A stretch of 64,000 nucleotides of DNA, taken from Acinetobacter colistiniresistens (lineage in GTDB: Bacteria > Pseudomonadota > Gammaproteobacteria > Pseudomonadales > Moraxellaceae). Made by a program: the position numbers and the translations under genes. The notes beneath the pieces were generated by a model. It was given only the letters and a program-made list of their open reading frames with translations. It ran no database searches and was not told where the DNA came from. The first letter of the stretch is position 1, and each line of letters starts with the position of its first letter. The stretch is from contig NZ_KE340384.1 of NCBI RefSeq assembly GCF_000413935.1, positions 1-64,000 on the forward strand. The letters run 5' to 3'. Shown here one piece after another: positions 1-12,400 of the stretch.

Positions 1-1
1 T

Positions 2-78
<77 letters not shown>

Positions 79-92
79 TCAGATACATCTTC

Positions 93-117
93 GAAGAACA
101 ACTTGTTGTGGATTCTT
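93..117 (-). repeat. 3' arm of the 16S processing stem
   Basis: This spacer segment between 16S and tRNA-Ile is an inverted repeat of the leader segment at 1802-1825. Both contain the core CAACTTGT / ACAAGTTG extended by GAAGAA and by GTGGATT. In the primary transcript the two arms would pair and loop out the whole 16S, as expected for an RNase III processing stalk. The pairing is seen directly; the processing role is inferred from known rrn operons. Confidence 0.7.
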
Positions 118-137
118 ACCAGTCACCAATCTTTCGT

Positions 138-1674
<1,537 letters not shown>

Positions 1675-1801
1675 TAAAATCATTAGTAGCTTATGGCTAC
1701 AAATCTTGGCTCATCAATTTTCTGACTAAAAATTCGCTCAAATAAACTTCGAGAAATTTCTACTCTTCAATCAATGAAATATTTTCGATTGATCAACTAG
1801 T

Positions 1802-1825
1802 AAAAATCCACACAAGTTGTTCTTC
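1802..1825 (-). repeat. 5' arm of the 16S processing stem (rrn leader)
   Basis: This segment lies about 130 nt upstream of the 16S 5' end in the leader. It is complementary to the spacer at 93-117, with roughly 22 paired positions and one small bulge. It is the likely leader half of the RNase III stalk that frees pre-16S RNA. Confidence 0.7.
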
Positions 1826-1877
1826 TATTCTCTTAATGATCTTCTCGATGATTCGTCATCATCAAGCTAGGTCGGCT

Positions 1878-1905
1878 ATATTACTCTCAATTTCTTAAAA
1901 GTCAA
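1878..1905 (-). promoter_or_regulatory. rRNA operon promoter, proximal (P2-like)
   Basis: On the minus strand a -35 box TTGACT and a -10 box TAATAT are separated by exactly 16 bp. The start would fall roughly 200 nt upstream of 16S. The 16-bp spacing and the position directly before the leader match rrn core promoters. It is called from sequence only. Confidence 0.75.
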
Positions 1906-2017
1906 CAGGTAATTTAGATATTTAGTAAACTTATCAATCAACTCAAGAATCCAACCTTTTCAGCCAAATCCTTGTTTCTCAACAAGTTTTTATCTGCATC
2001 ACCGCCGATGGATGTGC

Positions 2018-2045
2018 ATTCTACAGCATTTCAGAACCGTTGCAA
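2018..2045 (-). promoter_or_regulatory. rRNA operon promoter, distal (P1-like)
   Basis: On the minus strand a -35 box TTGCAA and a -10 box TAGAAT are separated by 16 bp. It lies 140 bp upstream of the proximal promoter. Very AT-rich DNA follows further upstream (2046-2300), which could act as an UP element. Two tandem promoters are the norm for gamma-proteobacterial rrn operons. Confidence 0.6.
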
Positions 2046-2319
2046 GCACTTTCAAAAATTAAATTATTCGGTTGTTTTATTTTTAAACTTTAACGCATCT
2101 AATTCACTGATTTATATAATTTAAAATTTATTAATTATCTTAAAAGTGAATTTAAACACACTAACCATTTGAAATTTAACTACTTTATTAAAAATATGTT
2201 TTTATTATCAGCAATAAAACCGCTTTATTTTTATATTTTGCTTTTATTTTAAACACCTCACTCGATTCAAAAATCTGTCTCCTATTCAATGAATGTTTAA
2301 AATTCCATCACCCAGAATA

Positions 2320-2355
2320 AAAACAACGGCTTTGATCGCTCAAAACCGTTGTTTT
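2320..2355 (-). terminator. Terminator after the BCCT transporter gene
   Basis: A 10-bp inverted repeat (AAAACAACGG / CCGTTGTTTT) with a 16-nt loop lies 25 nt past the stop codon at 2380. The flanking A and T runs make it usable in both directions. It separates the transporter gene from the rRNA operon promoters. Confidence 0.75.
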
Positions 2356-2379
2356 CAGTATTGCAATAAGTACTTTCTC

Positions 2380-4356
2380 TTAAGGAGTACTCCCTCTCAC
2401 AATATTCAAGAAGTATAGATGACGTTCATATTGATCAATAATGTCCTGGATTAAATCTTCCTGCGTCCAATCCATCACATCATAGTTTTGCCCACCCTCT
2501 CTTAAGAAGACTTCTGCTTGGAAGTAATTGGCCTCATCTTCCTCCGCTCGTCCCAACATAAAACTTGGTGGAACAGTGGCATGGGAGATCACTTTATAAG
2601 TGAAGTTAATTTCATGATGATGATCGACATGCAATTGCAGACCATTTTCGATTTCACGTATCTCCACTTCCAAGTGACGGCGTTTAAATTCACGTTGAAT
2701 ACTTTCAAAGGCTTTACGCACCTGTGTCTCGATATAGTGCTGAACTTCAGTTTCTGTATGCGGGTAATGCATGATCAGACCCAGACGTTGCTGCCAACTA
2801 CGTGGATTATTGATGGCACGTGGGGTAATGCGCGCTTCCTGAATGGCTTTCATCTTGGTGACATCCAGCTTTAAGGCCTTTAACAGCCCCCAGCTCATCA
2901 GCAACATAATAAAAGTAAAAGGTAATGCACTCATAATGATGGAAGATTGCAATGCAGACAGACCACCCACCAACAATAGAATAATGGCCAATGCTGCCAT
3001 CAACACCGTCCAAAACAAACGTTGCCATGTTGGAGAGTTTTCAGTTTTAGCGGTGAGATAATCGGTAACCAACGCACCCGAATCCGCAGAGGTGACGAAA
3101 AAGAGCATCACCAATACCGTCGCCAATAAGCTCATCACTCCTGAAAACGGCAAGTGATTCAAAAACTCAAATAAAGCCACTGATGAATCCGTTTGCACAG
3201 CATGAAGCAAACTTACATTATGTTCTTGCATAATACTGAATAAAGCAGCATTACCTAAAAAGCCCATCCAGATGATGGTAAAGCCTGTCGGGATGAGTAA
3301 TACCCCCACAATAAATTCACGGATGGTTCGTCCACGTGACACACGCGCAATAAACATCCCCACAAATGGTGACCATGAAATCCACCATGCCCAGTACATA
3401 ATGGTCCAACCGCCAATCCAGCCATTCGGTTGATAGGCATAGAGGTTAAAGGTCATACCAAATAGATTCGACATATACGAACCCATGTTTTGAATGGTGG
3501 TTTGCAGTAAATAGATACTTGGCCCCGCAATAAACACAAAGGCCAGCAGCACCAAAGCCAGAATCAGATTCAGCTCAGAAAGGCGTTTTACCCCCTTATC
3601 TAAGCCCAAAAATACGGACATGGATGCCAAAATACTCACAAATACAATTAAACCGACTTGGACTTGGCTACTTTGCTCGATTCCAAATAGATAATGTAGG
3701 CCTGAGTTGATTTGCGTCACACCAAAACCGAGAGAGGTTGCTACACCAAAAACGGTACCAATGGTAGCGAAGGTATCAATACCATCGCCCCAAGGCCCAT
3801 AAATTTTCTTACCAATAATGGGATATAAAGCCGAACGGGTTTTTAACGGCAGATTATGGCGATAAGCAAAATAGGCCAAAGCCAGTCCAACCACGGCGTA
3901 AATCGCCCATGCATGTAAACCCCAATGGAAAAAGGTAATCCTCAGGGCTTGTTGTGCCGCAGCTACACTTTCAGGGTCACCACTCGGTGGGCTGACATAG
4001 TGCATCACAGGTTCAGCCACACCAAAGAACATCAAACCGATGCCCATGCCTGCGGTAAACAGCATGGCAAACCACGAGCCATTGCTATATTCAGGTTGGC
4101 TGTGATCAGGTCCTAATTTGATTTTACCGCTGGCTGAACAGGCAATATAAATCAGCAGAATCAGAAATACCGCAACAGATAAAACATAGAACCAGCTAAA
4201 AGAGTCCGTAATCCATTGCTTCAGTTGTTGGGTCAAAAATTCAAATGAACTGGGTGCGATGACAACGATTGCGATAAAAATCGCAATGATTATTACCGTG
4301 CTTAAAAACACGTTTGGATTCACATTCGCAAACTGCGAAGATGGCTTGGAAGGCAT
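2380..4356 (-). CDS. betT: BCCT-family choline/betaine transporter
   Basis: This inner-membrane secondary transporter of the betaine-choline-carnitine family imports an osmoprotectant such as choline or betaine, driven by an ion gradient. The 658-residue protein has the expected 12 membrane segments. It carries the tryptophan-rich BCCT signature around residues 310-335 (MYWAWWISWSPFVGMF). A hydrophilic C-terminal tail of about 150 residues resembles the osmosensing tail of BetT. The start is supported by a GTGAGGG ribosome site 4 nt upstream. No bet dehydrogenase genes are adjacent, so the exact substrate is uncertain. Confidence 0.9.
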   Translation of the reverse strand: MPSKPSSQFANVNPNVFLSTVIIIAIFIAIVVIAPSSFEFLTQQLKQWITDSFSWFYVLSVAVFLILLIYIACSASGKIKLGPDHSQPEYSNGSWFAMLFTAGMGIGLMFFGVAEPVMHYVSPPSGDPESVAAAQQALRITFFHWGLHAWAIYAVVGLALAYFAYRHNLPLKTRSALYPIIGKKIYGPWGDGIDTFATIGTVFGVATSLGFGVTQINSGLHYLFGIEQSSQVQVGLIVFVSILASMSVFLGLDKGVKRLSELNLILALVLLAFVFIAGPSIYLLQTTIQNMGSYMSNLFGMTFNLYAYQPNGWIGGWTIMYWAWWISWSPFVGMFIARVSRGRTIREFIVGVLLIPTGFTIIWMGFLGNAALFSIMQEHNVSLLHAVQTDSSVALFEFLNHLPFSGVMSLLATVLVMLFFVTSADSGALVTDYLTAKTENSPTWQRLFWTVLMAALAIILLLVGGLSALQSSIIMSALPFTFIMLLMSWGLLKALKLDVTKMKAIQEARITPRAINNPRSWQQRLGLIMHYPHTETEVQHYIETQVRKAFESIQREFKRRHLEVEIREIENGLQLHVDHHHEINFTYKVISHATVPPSFMLGRAEEDEANYFQAEVFLREGGQNYDVMDWTQEDLIQDIIDQYERHLYFLNIVRGSTP

Positions 4357-4508
4357 AATTCCCTCACGTTATTCTAATGATAATGGACAGGCCATAATGG
4401 CCAAAGAAGACATTCACACAGTGAACAAAAGCGAGCTTAAATTTCGCAAAACTCGGTATAAATTATAAAAAATGTGAAAAATAAAGCAGTTGTAATGCTG
4501 TAACAAAG

Positions 4509-5204
4509 CTAATCTTTATCATTCAACTGTTTAGGCACATGCGCAATATACTGTAAAGCAATCAAACGAGAGACCACCACAGCCAGATACATCACCCCAC
4601 CAAACATTTGTAACATGGCCAGCACACGAGCTGCTGGACTCAGTGGCATCAAATCAGACAGACCCGTTGCCGATTGCAGGCTAAAGCTGAGGAAGAGTAG
4701 ATCAAGCCAACTTTGTAGTGCTTGTGGCTGATTGGGATTTTGGAAACTATCAGGCAGAATTAGCTGACAGATACTATATAGAAAGGCAAAAGCCCAAGCG
4801 ATTAAGGTAAATACCGCTCCCGCTGCAAACAATTCATCTTTGGTCAGATAACGATCCGCAAACATATAGCGCAACAGACCATAGGCCGCATAGAAATAGG
4901 CCAAAGCTTCGAAACTATGGGCAATGATTTGAATGGTCGGGTTGCCATAACCCATAAAAATCATAATCGAAAATAGAAAGGCACCACTGACAAAGATCAG
5001 TCCCCAAAAGGTAAACACAGGGCTTTGCCGAATCACTTTGGCAATAATCAATAATGCCAAAACACCCAAGGACCAGGTTAAAGCCCGATATTCACTGTGC
5101 CCTGTAGTCAACATATATAAAACCAATAACGCCAGCTGAACCAGTAATAACCATGCCGATGGCAATAGCCGAAAGCTATCCCAAAATTGTTTTAAGCTCT
5201 GCAT
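4509..5204 (-). CDS. Ion channel family protein with degenerate selectivity filter
   Basis: This 231-residue membrane protein has about six hydrophobic segments. A pore-loop-like stretch near residues 172-187 reads SFSLQSATGLSDLMP and is followed by a last membrane helix. The layout resembles two-transmembrane potassium channel domains (Ion_trans_2). However, the classical TVGYGD filter is replaced by ATGLSDL, so potassium selectivity cannot be assumed. It is preceded by an AAGGA ribosome site. It sits between a BCCT transporter and a TetR regulator on the same strand and may contribute to osmotic or ionic balance, which is inference from position. Confidence 0.65.
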   Translation of the reverse strand: MQSLKQFWDSFRLLPSAWLLLVQLALLVLYMLTTGHSEYRALTWSLGVLALLIIAKVIRQSPVFTFWGLIFVSGAFLFSIMIFMGYGNPTIQIIAHSFEALAYFYAAYGLLRYMFADRYLTKDELFAAGAVFTLIAWAFAFLYSICQLILPDSFQNPNQPQALQSWLDLLFLSFSLQSATGLSDLMPLSPAARVLAMLQMFGGVMYLAVVVSRLIALQYIAHVPKQLNDKD

Positions 5205-5249
5205 GTTGTTTTCCTTGCTATTGTTATGATTTTCATTGTGTTAATCGCA

Positions 5250-5846
5250 TCAGAATGTAACTAAAAAGGCAACAATCATTTTAGAGAGTTCTTGTTGCAG
5301 TCGTTGTTCTTCAATCAACAAGGTATTCTTACTGGCATAACGCATCATGGTAAATAAAGTACTGTTAATTATCACAAAAGATTTATGTTTTAAAGTTTCA
5401 AAATCCCAGTGTGGATAATAGCGACCAAATAAATACATGCCGATTTCCAGAAAATGTTGTTCCAGTAGCTGTGCCGCTTCGGAATCGCTATAGGCATGCC
5501 AGTTTTTGAGAATCTCGATGAAAAAACCCTGATCGGATTTCAACGTTTCAAAGCCAAAAGCGATACTTAATCTGATGATGTCCTGAATAGCAGTTTGTTG
5601 TTGCAGCATCACCAGTTGCTTGAGTGCTTGCCCCAAGTGTTCACTTTTACGCAACAGCAATTCCGCGATGATCTGTTCTTTATTTTCAAAATACTGATAA
5701 ATTGAACCGACACTAACCCCTGATTTTTCAGAAATTTTTGGGGTTGTGATCTGTAGCACACCATACTCAGAAATACATTTCTGTGTCCCTTCCAGAATGC
5801 TGTTAACAATCATTTTGGCGCGCTGTTGCTGTGGTCTTTTTCTCAT
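5250..5846 (-). CDS. TetR-family transcriptional regulator
   Basis: This one-component repressor of about 198 residues has an N-terminal TetR helix-turn-helix (TPKISEKSGVSVGSIYQYF, near residues 35-55) and a ligand-binding helical C-terminal half. The frame also opens 12 nt earlier at a TTG. The ATG at 5846 is preferred because GAGG lies 6 nt upstream of it. The gene is divergent from the MpaB-type oxygenase at 5932, with an 85-bp gap that contains repeated GCGAAT and GAAT/ATTC half-sites. It probably controls itself and that neighbour. Confidence 0.88.
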   Translation of the reverse strand: MRKRPQQQRAKMIVNSILEGTQKCISEYGVLQITTPKISEKSGVSVGSIYQYFENKEQIIAELLLRKSEHLGQALKQLVMLQQQTAIQDIIRLSIAFGFETLKSDQGFFIEILKNWHAYSDSEAAQLLEQHFLEIGMYLFGRYYPHWDFETLKHKSFVIINSTLFTMMRYASKNTLLIEEQRLQQELSKMIVAFLVTF

Positions 5847-5854
5847 CCTCAGCC

Positions 5855-5900
5855 TCAATTGAAATGCGAATTGAATGCGAATAAATATTCATATTAAGCT
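5855..5900. promoter_or_regulatory. Candidate TetR operator region between divergent genes
   Basis: The gap contains two direct GCGAAT copies (5867-5872 and 5878-5883) and the near-palindrome GAATAAATATTC (5879-5890), which runs into CATATT. TetR proteins usually bind such sites between themselves and a divergent target. The assignment rests on position and symmetry only. Confidence 0.35.
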
Positions 5901-5931
5901 TTGATTAAATAACAATCACAGGCAGTATGCA

Positions 5932-7140
5932 ATGCAAAGCATCGTTAGACCTAAACGCTTGGCGGCGTTTGAAGACATGATTCAAACCAATATCAAAACT
6001 AAAATTCTCAGTTATATGACTCATCAGCAGGTGCAACCGAGCTATGAAGAATACCTCGCGCTCAATACCGCCCTGCAAAGCGGAGATGCACCGATGGATC
6101 AATTGCTGCTGTGGGTATTACAAAATCCCAAACAGCATCGTAAATACTTTGAAACGGCGCTATACGAAGGTCTCGATAAATTGCCGCATGAAATTGCTGA
6201 ACTGACCGCCTTCTTCCAGTTAGTGGAACAAAAACCTGATTGGTATGAACAAGTCAAAATCGATGAAGCCATTAAATTTACTTATCGCCTCGGCATCAAT
6301 AATGGACTTGTTCTGCGAGATTTATCGCTAATGACAGGTTATTTGTACCCTGGTTTTAATCAACCTTTAATTCTGACAGGCGCTTTAAAAAAACAGGCAG
6401 GAACCCGTTTAGCCGAAACCACCAAATGGTGGGTGGATATCACCGAACCAAACGGGTTTGAACGTTTTAGCAAAGGCTTTACCTCTACGATTTTTGTACG
6501 TTTTATTCATTCACTTGTTCGTCATCAGCTACAAAAATCAGAGAAATGGGATGCCGACACTTGGGGTCTACCAATCAACCAGTATGATCAGGCGATGACC
6601 AATATTGCTTTTAGTGGTGTGGTACTGATTGGTATTCGGGCTTTGGGGGTTTTTCCTAACAAGCAGGAAATTGATAGCTTTTTACATTTCTGGAAATATG
6701 TAGGCTGGTTAATGGGTGTGGATGAAAAATGGTTAGTCAATAAAGAATCAGAGGGTTGGAAAATGATGTACTGGATGCAATTTGCACACCCCCAATCAGA
6801 TGCCAGCAGTATTTCATTAGGTTCCAGTCTGTCCAAAGAACCCTTCGAGCGGAAATATCGCTATCTACGCTCTTTCCAGCAGAAGCTGGCGTATAAGCAA
6901 CATCTAGAAATTACCCAGTTTTTTATTGGTCGCAAAAAAATGCAGAAGTTGGGTTTAGCCCCACAATCGGCCTCATGGTTTGCCTATTATCTGATTGGTC
7001 GCAATTTAGCGCTGTATAGCAGTGCCAAATTTATTCCAAAGTTAAACCGAGTGCTTGAGCAAAATGGACGACATCTACAACGCATCGGCTTGTCTCTTTA
7101 TCGAAATCAGACGCAGCAACTGGCCAGTATGCATCAATAG
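5932..7140 (+). CDS. Oxygenase MpaB / DUF2236 family protein
   Basis: This 402-residue protein belongs to the DUF2236 family, whose characterised relatives include the rubber oxygenase Lcp and fungal MpaB; those use a b-type heme. Family features seen here are the RLGINNGLVLRDLSLMTGYL block (about residues 124-143), GTRLAETTKWW near 157-167 and the histidine pair in HSLVRHQ near 192. No secretion signal is visible, so it is probably cytoplasmic or membrane-associated. The substrate is unknown. It is divergent from a TetR regulator that likely controls it, and ends at a strong terminator. Confidence 0.75.
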   Translation: MQSIVRPKRLAAFEDMIQTNIKTKILSYMTHQQVQPSYEEYLALNTALQSGDAPMDQLLLWVLQNPKQHRKYFETALYEGLDKLPHEIAELTAFFQLVEQKPDWYEQVKIDEAIKFTYRLGINNGLVLRDLSLMTGYLYPGFNQPLILTGALKKQAGTRLAETTKWWVDITEPNGFERFSKGFTSTIFVRFIHSLVRHQLQKSEKWDADTWGLPINQYDQAMTNIAFSGVVLIGIRALGVFPNKQEIDSFLHFWKYVGWLMGVDEKWLVNKESEGWKMMYWMQFAHPQSDASSISLGSSLSKEPFERKYRYLRSFQQKLAYKQHLEITQFFIGRKKMQKLGLAPQSASWFAYYLIGRNLALYSSAKFIPKLNRVLEQNGRHLQRIGLSLYRNQTQQLASMHQ

Positions 7141-7146
7141 TCCATA

Positions 7147-7177
7147 AAAAAGCCCTCAATCAATGAGGGCTTTTATT
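7147..7177. terminator. Bidirectional terminator between convergent genes
   Basis: The 10-bp stem AAAAGCCCTC / GAGGGCTTTT encloses an 8-nt loop and has T-rich flanks on both strands. It lies 6 nt past the MpaB-family stop codon and 17 nt past the actP stop codon, so it can serve both. Confidence 0.85.
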
Positions 7178-7193
7178 TTACAATTGATTGTGA

Positions 7194-8909
7194 TTAATGA
7201 TCTGAAGCACCAGATGCACCGATCCCCGTCATTGAGCGAACAAACTGAGCATCAAAGGCTTTACGCTCTTTCTCTGCACGTGCTGATTTGTCCGTAACCG
7301 AGAAGAACCAGCAGCAAAGGAATGAAAGCGGCATAGCAAATAATGCTGGACCATTGAATGGGTTTGGCGCAGTTTCAGAAATCGCCAGTGTATCTACCCA
7401 AACCGCTTTCGACAGAATGATCAGGCTCACTGCACCCACGAGACCAACAACACCACCAATCACTGCACCACGTGTGGTTAAACCTTTCCAGAACATGGAT
7501 AACACCAACACTGGGAAGTTTGCACAACATGCCACCGAGAAGGCCAAACCCACCATAAAGGCTACGTTTTGTTTCTCGAACAAAACCCCCAAGATCATGG
7601 CAAAAATTGCTAAACCTAGCGTTGCGATTTTTGACATACGCAACTCTGATTGTGGCGTGGTTTTGCCTTTTTTAAACACGTTGGCATACAGGTCATGTGA
7701 AATTGCAGATGCACCTGAAAGGGTTAAGCCCGCTACCACAGCAAGGATGGTTGCGAATGCCACCGCAGAGATAAAGCCCATGAACAGGTCACCGCCGACG
7801 GCATCACTTAAGTGAACCGCAGCCATGTTGTTCCCCCCCACCAACTCCAATTTACCCGTCAATGCTGATTTCGCTACATCAAGAAACTGTGGATTGTTGG
7901 CAACAAACAGGATCGCACCAAAACCGATAATGAAGGTCAAAAGATAGAAGTAACCAATAAAGCCTGTTGCCACCACAACCGATTTACGTGCTTCTTTCGC
8001 ATCTTTCACAGTGAAGAAACGCATCAAGATATGCGGTAGGCCAGCCGTACCAAACATCAAGGCCAGACCAAGAGAAAGCGCATCAATCGGGTTGGCAGCC
8101 AGTTTACCCGGTCCCATGATTTTTGCGGCTTCATCCCAACTCATATGATGTACTTGGCTATAAACACCAATGGCTTGGTTAAACATATTGGTGAAGCTAA
8201 AACCAACCGCTTTCATGACCATGAAAGCCATAAAGGTTGCACCACTGAGTAACATGACCGCTTTAATAATTTGTACCCAAGTCGTCGCCAACATCCCACC
8301 GAACATGACATAGGCCATCATCAGCAAACCGACGATCACTACAGCAATGTTGTAGTTCAAACCAAAGAGTAGTTTGATCAACTGACCTGCACCCACCATC
8401 TGTGCAATCAGATAGAACGCAACCACCACCAATGAGCTGAATGCAGCCAAGGTACGGACGGGTTTTTCTTCCAGACGGAATGACACCACATCGGACAGGT
8501 TATATTTACCCAAGTTACGCAAACGTTCCGCCACCAAGAATAAAACGATTGGCCAACCCACCATGAAACCCAGTGAATAGAGTAGACCATCAAAACCAGA
8601 ACTGAATACGAGTGCCGAAATACCGAGGAACGATGCCGCTGACATAAAGTCACCTGCAATCGCCAAACCATTTTGAAAACCGCTGATTCCGCCACCTGCG
8701 GTATAGAAGTCTTGTGCGGATTGCGTCTGTTTTGCTGCCCACTTGGTGATGAACAAGGTAAAACCAACAAAGATCATAAACATAATGATCGCATGCCAGT
8801 TGGTTGCCTGCTGTTCAGCCGCACCCAAATCTGGGCCCGCAAATGCGACACTGCTACAACAAAAGCTGAGCAGCGTAAACAATATCGCTTTAAATGATGT
8901 CCCTTTCAT
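7194..8909 (-). CDS. actP: Cation/acetate symporter
   Basis: This sodium:solute symporter (SSS family) imports acetate and similar short acids across the inner membrane. The mature protein has about 13 membrane segments and begins with a signal-peptide-like stretch ([17 protein letters not shown]), as in ActP of other proteobacteria. The frame opens 19 codons earlier, but the ATG at 8909 is preferred. It starts 1 nt past the yjcH stop codon and follows a GGGATG ribosome site, giving 571 residues. The yjcH-actP pair is a standard operon, and the CrbS-like kinase divergent from it probably controls it. Confidence 0.92.
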   Translation of the reverse strand: MKGTSFKAILFTLLSFCCSSVAFAGPDLGAAEQQATNWHAIIMFMIFVGFTLFITKWAAKQTQSAQDFYTAGGGISGFQNGLAIAGDFMSAASFLGISALVFSSGFDGLLYSLGFMVGWPIVLFLVAERLRNLGKYNLSDVVSFRLEEKPVRTLAAFSSLVVVAFYLIAQMVGAGQLIKLLFGLNYNIAVVIVGLLMMAYVMFGGMLATTWVQIIKAVMLLSGATFMAFMVMKAVGFSFTNMFNQAIGVYSQVHHMSWDEAAKIMGPGKLAANPIDALSLGLALMFGTAGLPHILMRFFTVKDAKEARKSVVVATGFIGYFYLLTFIIGFGAILFVANNPQFLDVAKSALTGKLELVGGNNMAAVHLSDAVGGDLFMGFISAVAFATILAVVAGLTLSGASAISHDLYANVFKKGKTTPQSELRMSKIATLGLAIFAMILGVLFEKQNVAFMVGLAFSVACCANFPVLVLSMFWKGLTTRGAVIGGVVGLVGAVSLIILSKAVWVDTLAISETAPNPFNGPALFAMPLSFLCCWFFSVTDKSARAEKERKAFDAQFVRSMTGIGASGASDH

Positions 8910-8910
8910 C

Positions 8911-9243
8911 TCAGTGCATCCCTTTTTCATGTGCAATGGCCTCAACTTCCTTGAGCGCCTCTTCATTCAGTTGGTCGAGCGTATTATTGGCAATGTAGGA
9001 ATACACACCACATAAGACAAATGACAATACGATAATGCCTAACCCAAGAGGAATTCCCCAAGTAGTTACGCCACCGCTAAATGAACTCGCTAAAAATTCT
9101 TTGTTGTAACCAACCAAAAGCATAAATCCAACGTAGATAAACAGCATGATTGCTGTTAATGTCCAACTTAATGTGCGCTTTTTGCTGACCATCTCTTGAA
9201 ACTTTGGATTATGTAGAATGCGATCTACCTGTGAATCATCCAT
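8911..9243 (-). CDS. yjcH: DUF485 inner-membrane protein YjcH
   Basis: This small protein of about 110 residues has two membrane segments typical of DUF485. It is the partner routinely found upstream of actP, and its role in acetate uptake is not well defined. The frame can be opened at a TTG two codons earlier. The ATG at 9243 is chosen because it sits 6 nt after AAGGAG, whereas the TTG would touch the ribosome site. The stop codon is 1 nt from the actP start, so the two are translated together. Confidence 0.9.
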   Translation of the reverse strand: MDDSQVDRILHNPKFQEMVSKKRTLSWTLTAIMLFIYVGFMLLVGYNKEFLASSFSGGVTTWGIPLGLGIIVLSFVLCGVYSYIANNTLDQLNEEALKEVEAIAHEKGMH

Positions 9244-9427
9244 AATCAACTCCTTATTTTTGTGCCCAACCGTGGACCCTTTTCCGCATGGGATTTTTCA
9301 TTATTCAAATTAACAAGATTATGCTTGACTCGTAACTTAGACTTTGGTCTCTAAATGCAAATCTCTACTCCTTGCTCTGCCTGTGCTTCGGGTATGATAA
9401 AAAATGGAATTTGATCACGTGAGCAAT

Positions 9428-12400
9428 ATGAACAGTTGGCTTATTCTTGGGGTATTGGCCCTGTATATTGTGCTGTTATTCGGCTGTGCTTTTTTTGGTG
9501 AAAAACACGCCAGCCGTTTAGGTATGCGCGGTCGGATGCTGCTGTTCAGTTTAACCTTGGGTGTCTATTGCTCTTCATGGACCTTTTACGGTGCGACAGG
9601 CGCAGCCGTTCGCCAAGGTGTGATTTTCCTCCCCATTTATCTGGGTCCATTACTGTTTATCTGGTTTGGTTATGATATCTGGAAGCGCTTAGGCCGGATT
9701 CGTCAGCACCATGCCATTTCGTCGATTGCCGATTTTGTTGCCGCTCGTTACGGCAAGAGCGGTAGTTTAGCTGCGTTAGTGACCATTCTGGCCGTGATTG
9801 CAATTGTGCCCTATCTGGCGTTGCAACTGCGTGCCATTGCCTTGAGTGCGTCAGTGATTCTGGAGCAAAATGCCCATATTCACACCACCACCAATAGTGT
9901 GTTGGTATTGACAGCCGTACTGGCAATTTTGGCGATGATTTTTGGTACCCGTCATATTGCGCATACCGAACAACACGGCGGCTTGATGTTAGCCGTTGCA
10001 TTTGAGTCCTTTGTCAAACTGTTTGCTCTACTCTGTGTAGCGGCTTTCTTCTTATTGCAATCGCCTGACAATATCAAACAGGTCAGCAGCGATGTTCACC
10101 AGCATTTCCATGACCTGCAACAATTGGGCGTTCCTGAAACCTTTTGGGTGCAGACCTTGTTGGCGGGCTTAGCCATGATTTGCCTGCCGCGCCAGTTTCA
10201 CGTGGCCGTGGTCGAATTACGTGATGAAAAACATATCCGCGGCGCACGACGCTGGTTCGCGGCTTATCTCATTCTGACTGTGATTGCAATTATCCCGATT
10301 GCCAGTTGGGCATTACACTCCTTACCAGAATCACTGGGTACGCCAGATATAGCGGTATTGGCCCTGCCTTTAAGCTATCAACAAGAATGGTTGGCCTTAT
10401 TGGCATTCTTAGGCGGCTTTTCAGCTTCAACAGGGATGCTGTTGGTGGCCTCAGTAGCACTGTCGATCATGCTGAGTAATGACCTGATCATGCCTGCATT
10501 ATGGCGCTTTAAAATCATTTCCCGCCATGATCAACATTTGCCGCGTGTGCTGAAACTGACCCGTCGGATTAGCATCATCAGTGTGATGTTGCTGGGTTTT
10601 TTATTCTTCCACTTCTTTAATGACATTAACCAGCTTTCTGTTTTTGGTTTATTGGCCTTTAGTGCAGTGGCACAATTTTCTCCTGCACTGATTGGTGGAC
10701 TCTACTGGCGCGGTGCCAGTCGTCAAGGGGTCTATGTCGGCTTACTCATGGGCTTTGCCATGTGGAGCTATACACTGCTCTTCCCAACGGTATTGCGTAG
10801 TTTGCCTGATCATTATCAAGACTTTGCACAACATCTGTTATTGTTTGGCCCTTTTGACATTAATGGCTTACGTCCTGAAGCACTCCTCGGATTTGAATCT
10901 TTTGCGCCCCTCACCCACGGCGTATTGTGGTCATTGGGTCTCAACGTGGTGCTGTATATCTGGGTATCTCGCCTCTATCGTCCAAGTGTGGCGGAACAAA
11001 TTCAGGCAGAAAGCTTTTTCTATTATGAAAGCAAACCGTTGCCATCTGCACAATCGAATACTGACCTGACCGACCTGCATTTGAATGCTGCACGCCTCAA
11101 AGTCGGTGATCTACTGGCTCTGGCCAAACGGGTTACAGGGGATAAGCCTACCCTGCAAGCCTTCCAGCAGTTCTGTGAACAAAACCATGTAGTTTTAAAT
11201 GAGAATCACGTAGCCAATGGCATGTGGTGGCGTTTCACCGAGCAGTATCTGGCAGGTATTATTGGGGCAGCCTCTGCCCGTACCTTGCTGACCACCGCCA
11301 TGATTAACAATGGCCTAGCCCTTGGGCAAGTCGCCAATATTCTGGATCAGGCCTCGCAGTGGCAACGTTTCAACCAAAACTTACTCATGACCATGATTGA
11401 TCATATGACCCAGGGTGTCAGCGTGGTAGATAAAAACATGTGTCTGGTGGCATGGAATAATCAATATCTTAAACTGTTTGATTATCCTAAGGATCTGGTC
11501 TATGTCGGCTGTCCAATCGCTGATTTGATTCGTTATAACGCGGAGCGTGGTGAATGTGGTCCCGGCCCTGTGGAAGAACACGTCCGTAAACGGCTGCACT
11601 GGATGAAAGTCGGCAGTGCACATGAATTTGAGCGCATCCGTAAAGATGGTTTGGTCATTCAAATGCGCGGCAATCCAATTGAAGGCGGTGGTTTTGTCAC
11701 AACATTCGCGGATATTACCGCCTTCCGCGAAAATGAAGCCATCTTGGAAGAGCGTGTCAGTGATCGAACTCAACAGCTAGCCAATGCCCTGACTGAACAG
11801 CAATTGGCGCTGGAACAAGCCGATAAAGCCAATCAATCCAAAAGCCGCTTTTTGGCAGCCGCCAGCCATGACTTATTACAGCCGATGCATGCAGCACGTT
11901 TGTTTAGTACCGCGCTAGAACAAAGCGTACATTCAACGGAAGATCAACAAACCTTGCAACAGCTGGATCGTGCCCTGTATGGCGCGGAAAGTATGCTCTC
12001 TGCACTACTGGATATTGCCCGTTTGGAAGGCGGTACCATTCAAGCTAAACGTCAAGCCTATTCTCTGCATGACCTGTTAAATGACCTTGAGCTGCAATTT
12101 AAATCGATTGCGGCGCAACGCAATATTCAACTGTCTGTACATGATACCCAGTTCTGGGTAGATACGGATCCACAATGGATGCGACGCATTATTCAGAACT
12201 TTGTCAGCAATGCCTTGCGTTATACCGCACAAGGCCGTGTGGTGGTCGGGGTATTACGCTCCGCACATCGCCCGAAGCATATTCGGATTGGGGTCTGGGA
12301 TACTGGCCCTGGGATTAATGAACAACAACGCCTGAAACTATTCCAAGAGTTTGAACGTTGTGGGCACACCTCACCTTGGGGTGAACAAGGTCTTGGTCTC

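Larger units (their letters stand above)
1675..2319. other. rRNA operon leader and upstream AT-rich region
   Basis: There is no protein gene in this stretch. From right to left it holds AT-rich DNA upstream of the rrn promoters (2046-2319), the two promoters (2018-2045 and 1878-1905), and the transcribed leader with the 16S processing arm (1802-1825). I did not find a confident boxA antitermination sequence by eye. Confidence 0.6.

Noticed and set aside
7288-7815. 175-codon plus-strand ORF
   Set aside because: It is fully antisense to actP, which has clear family motifs, and has low-complexity composition.
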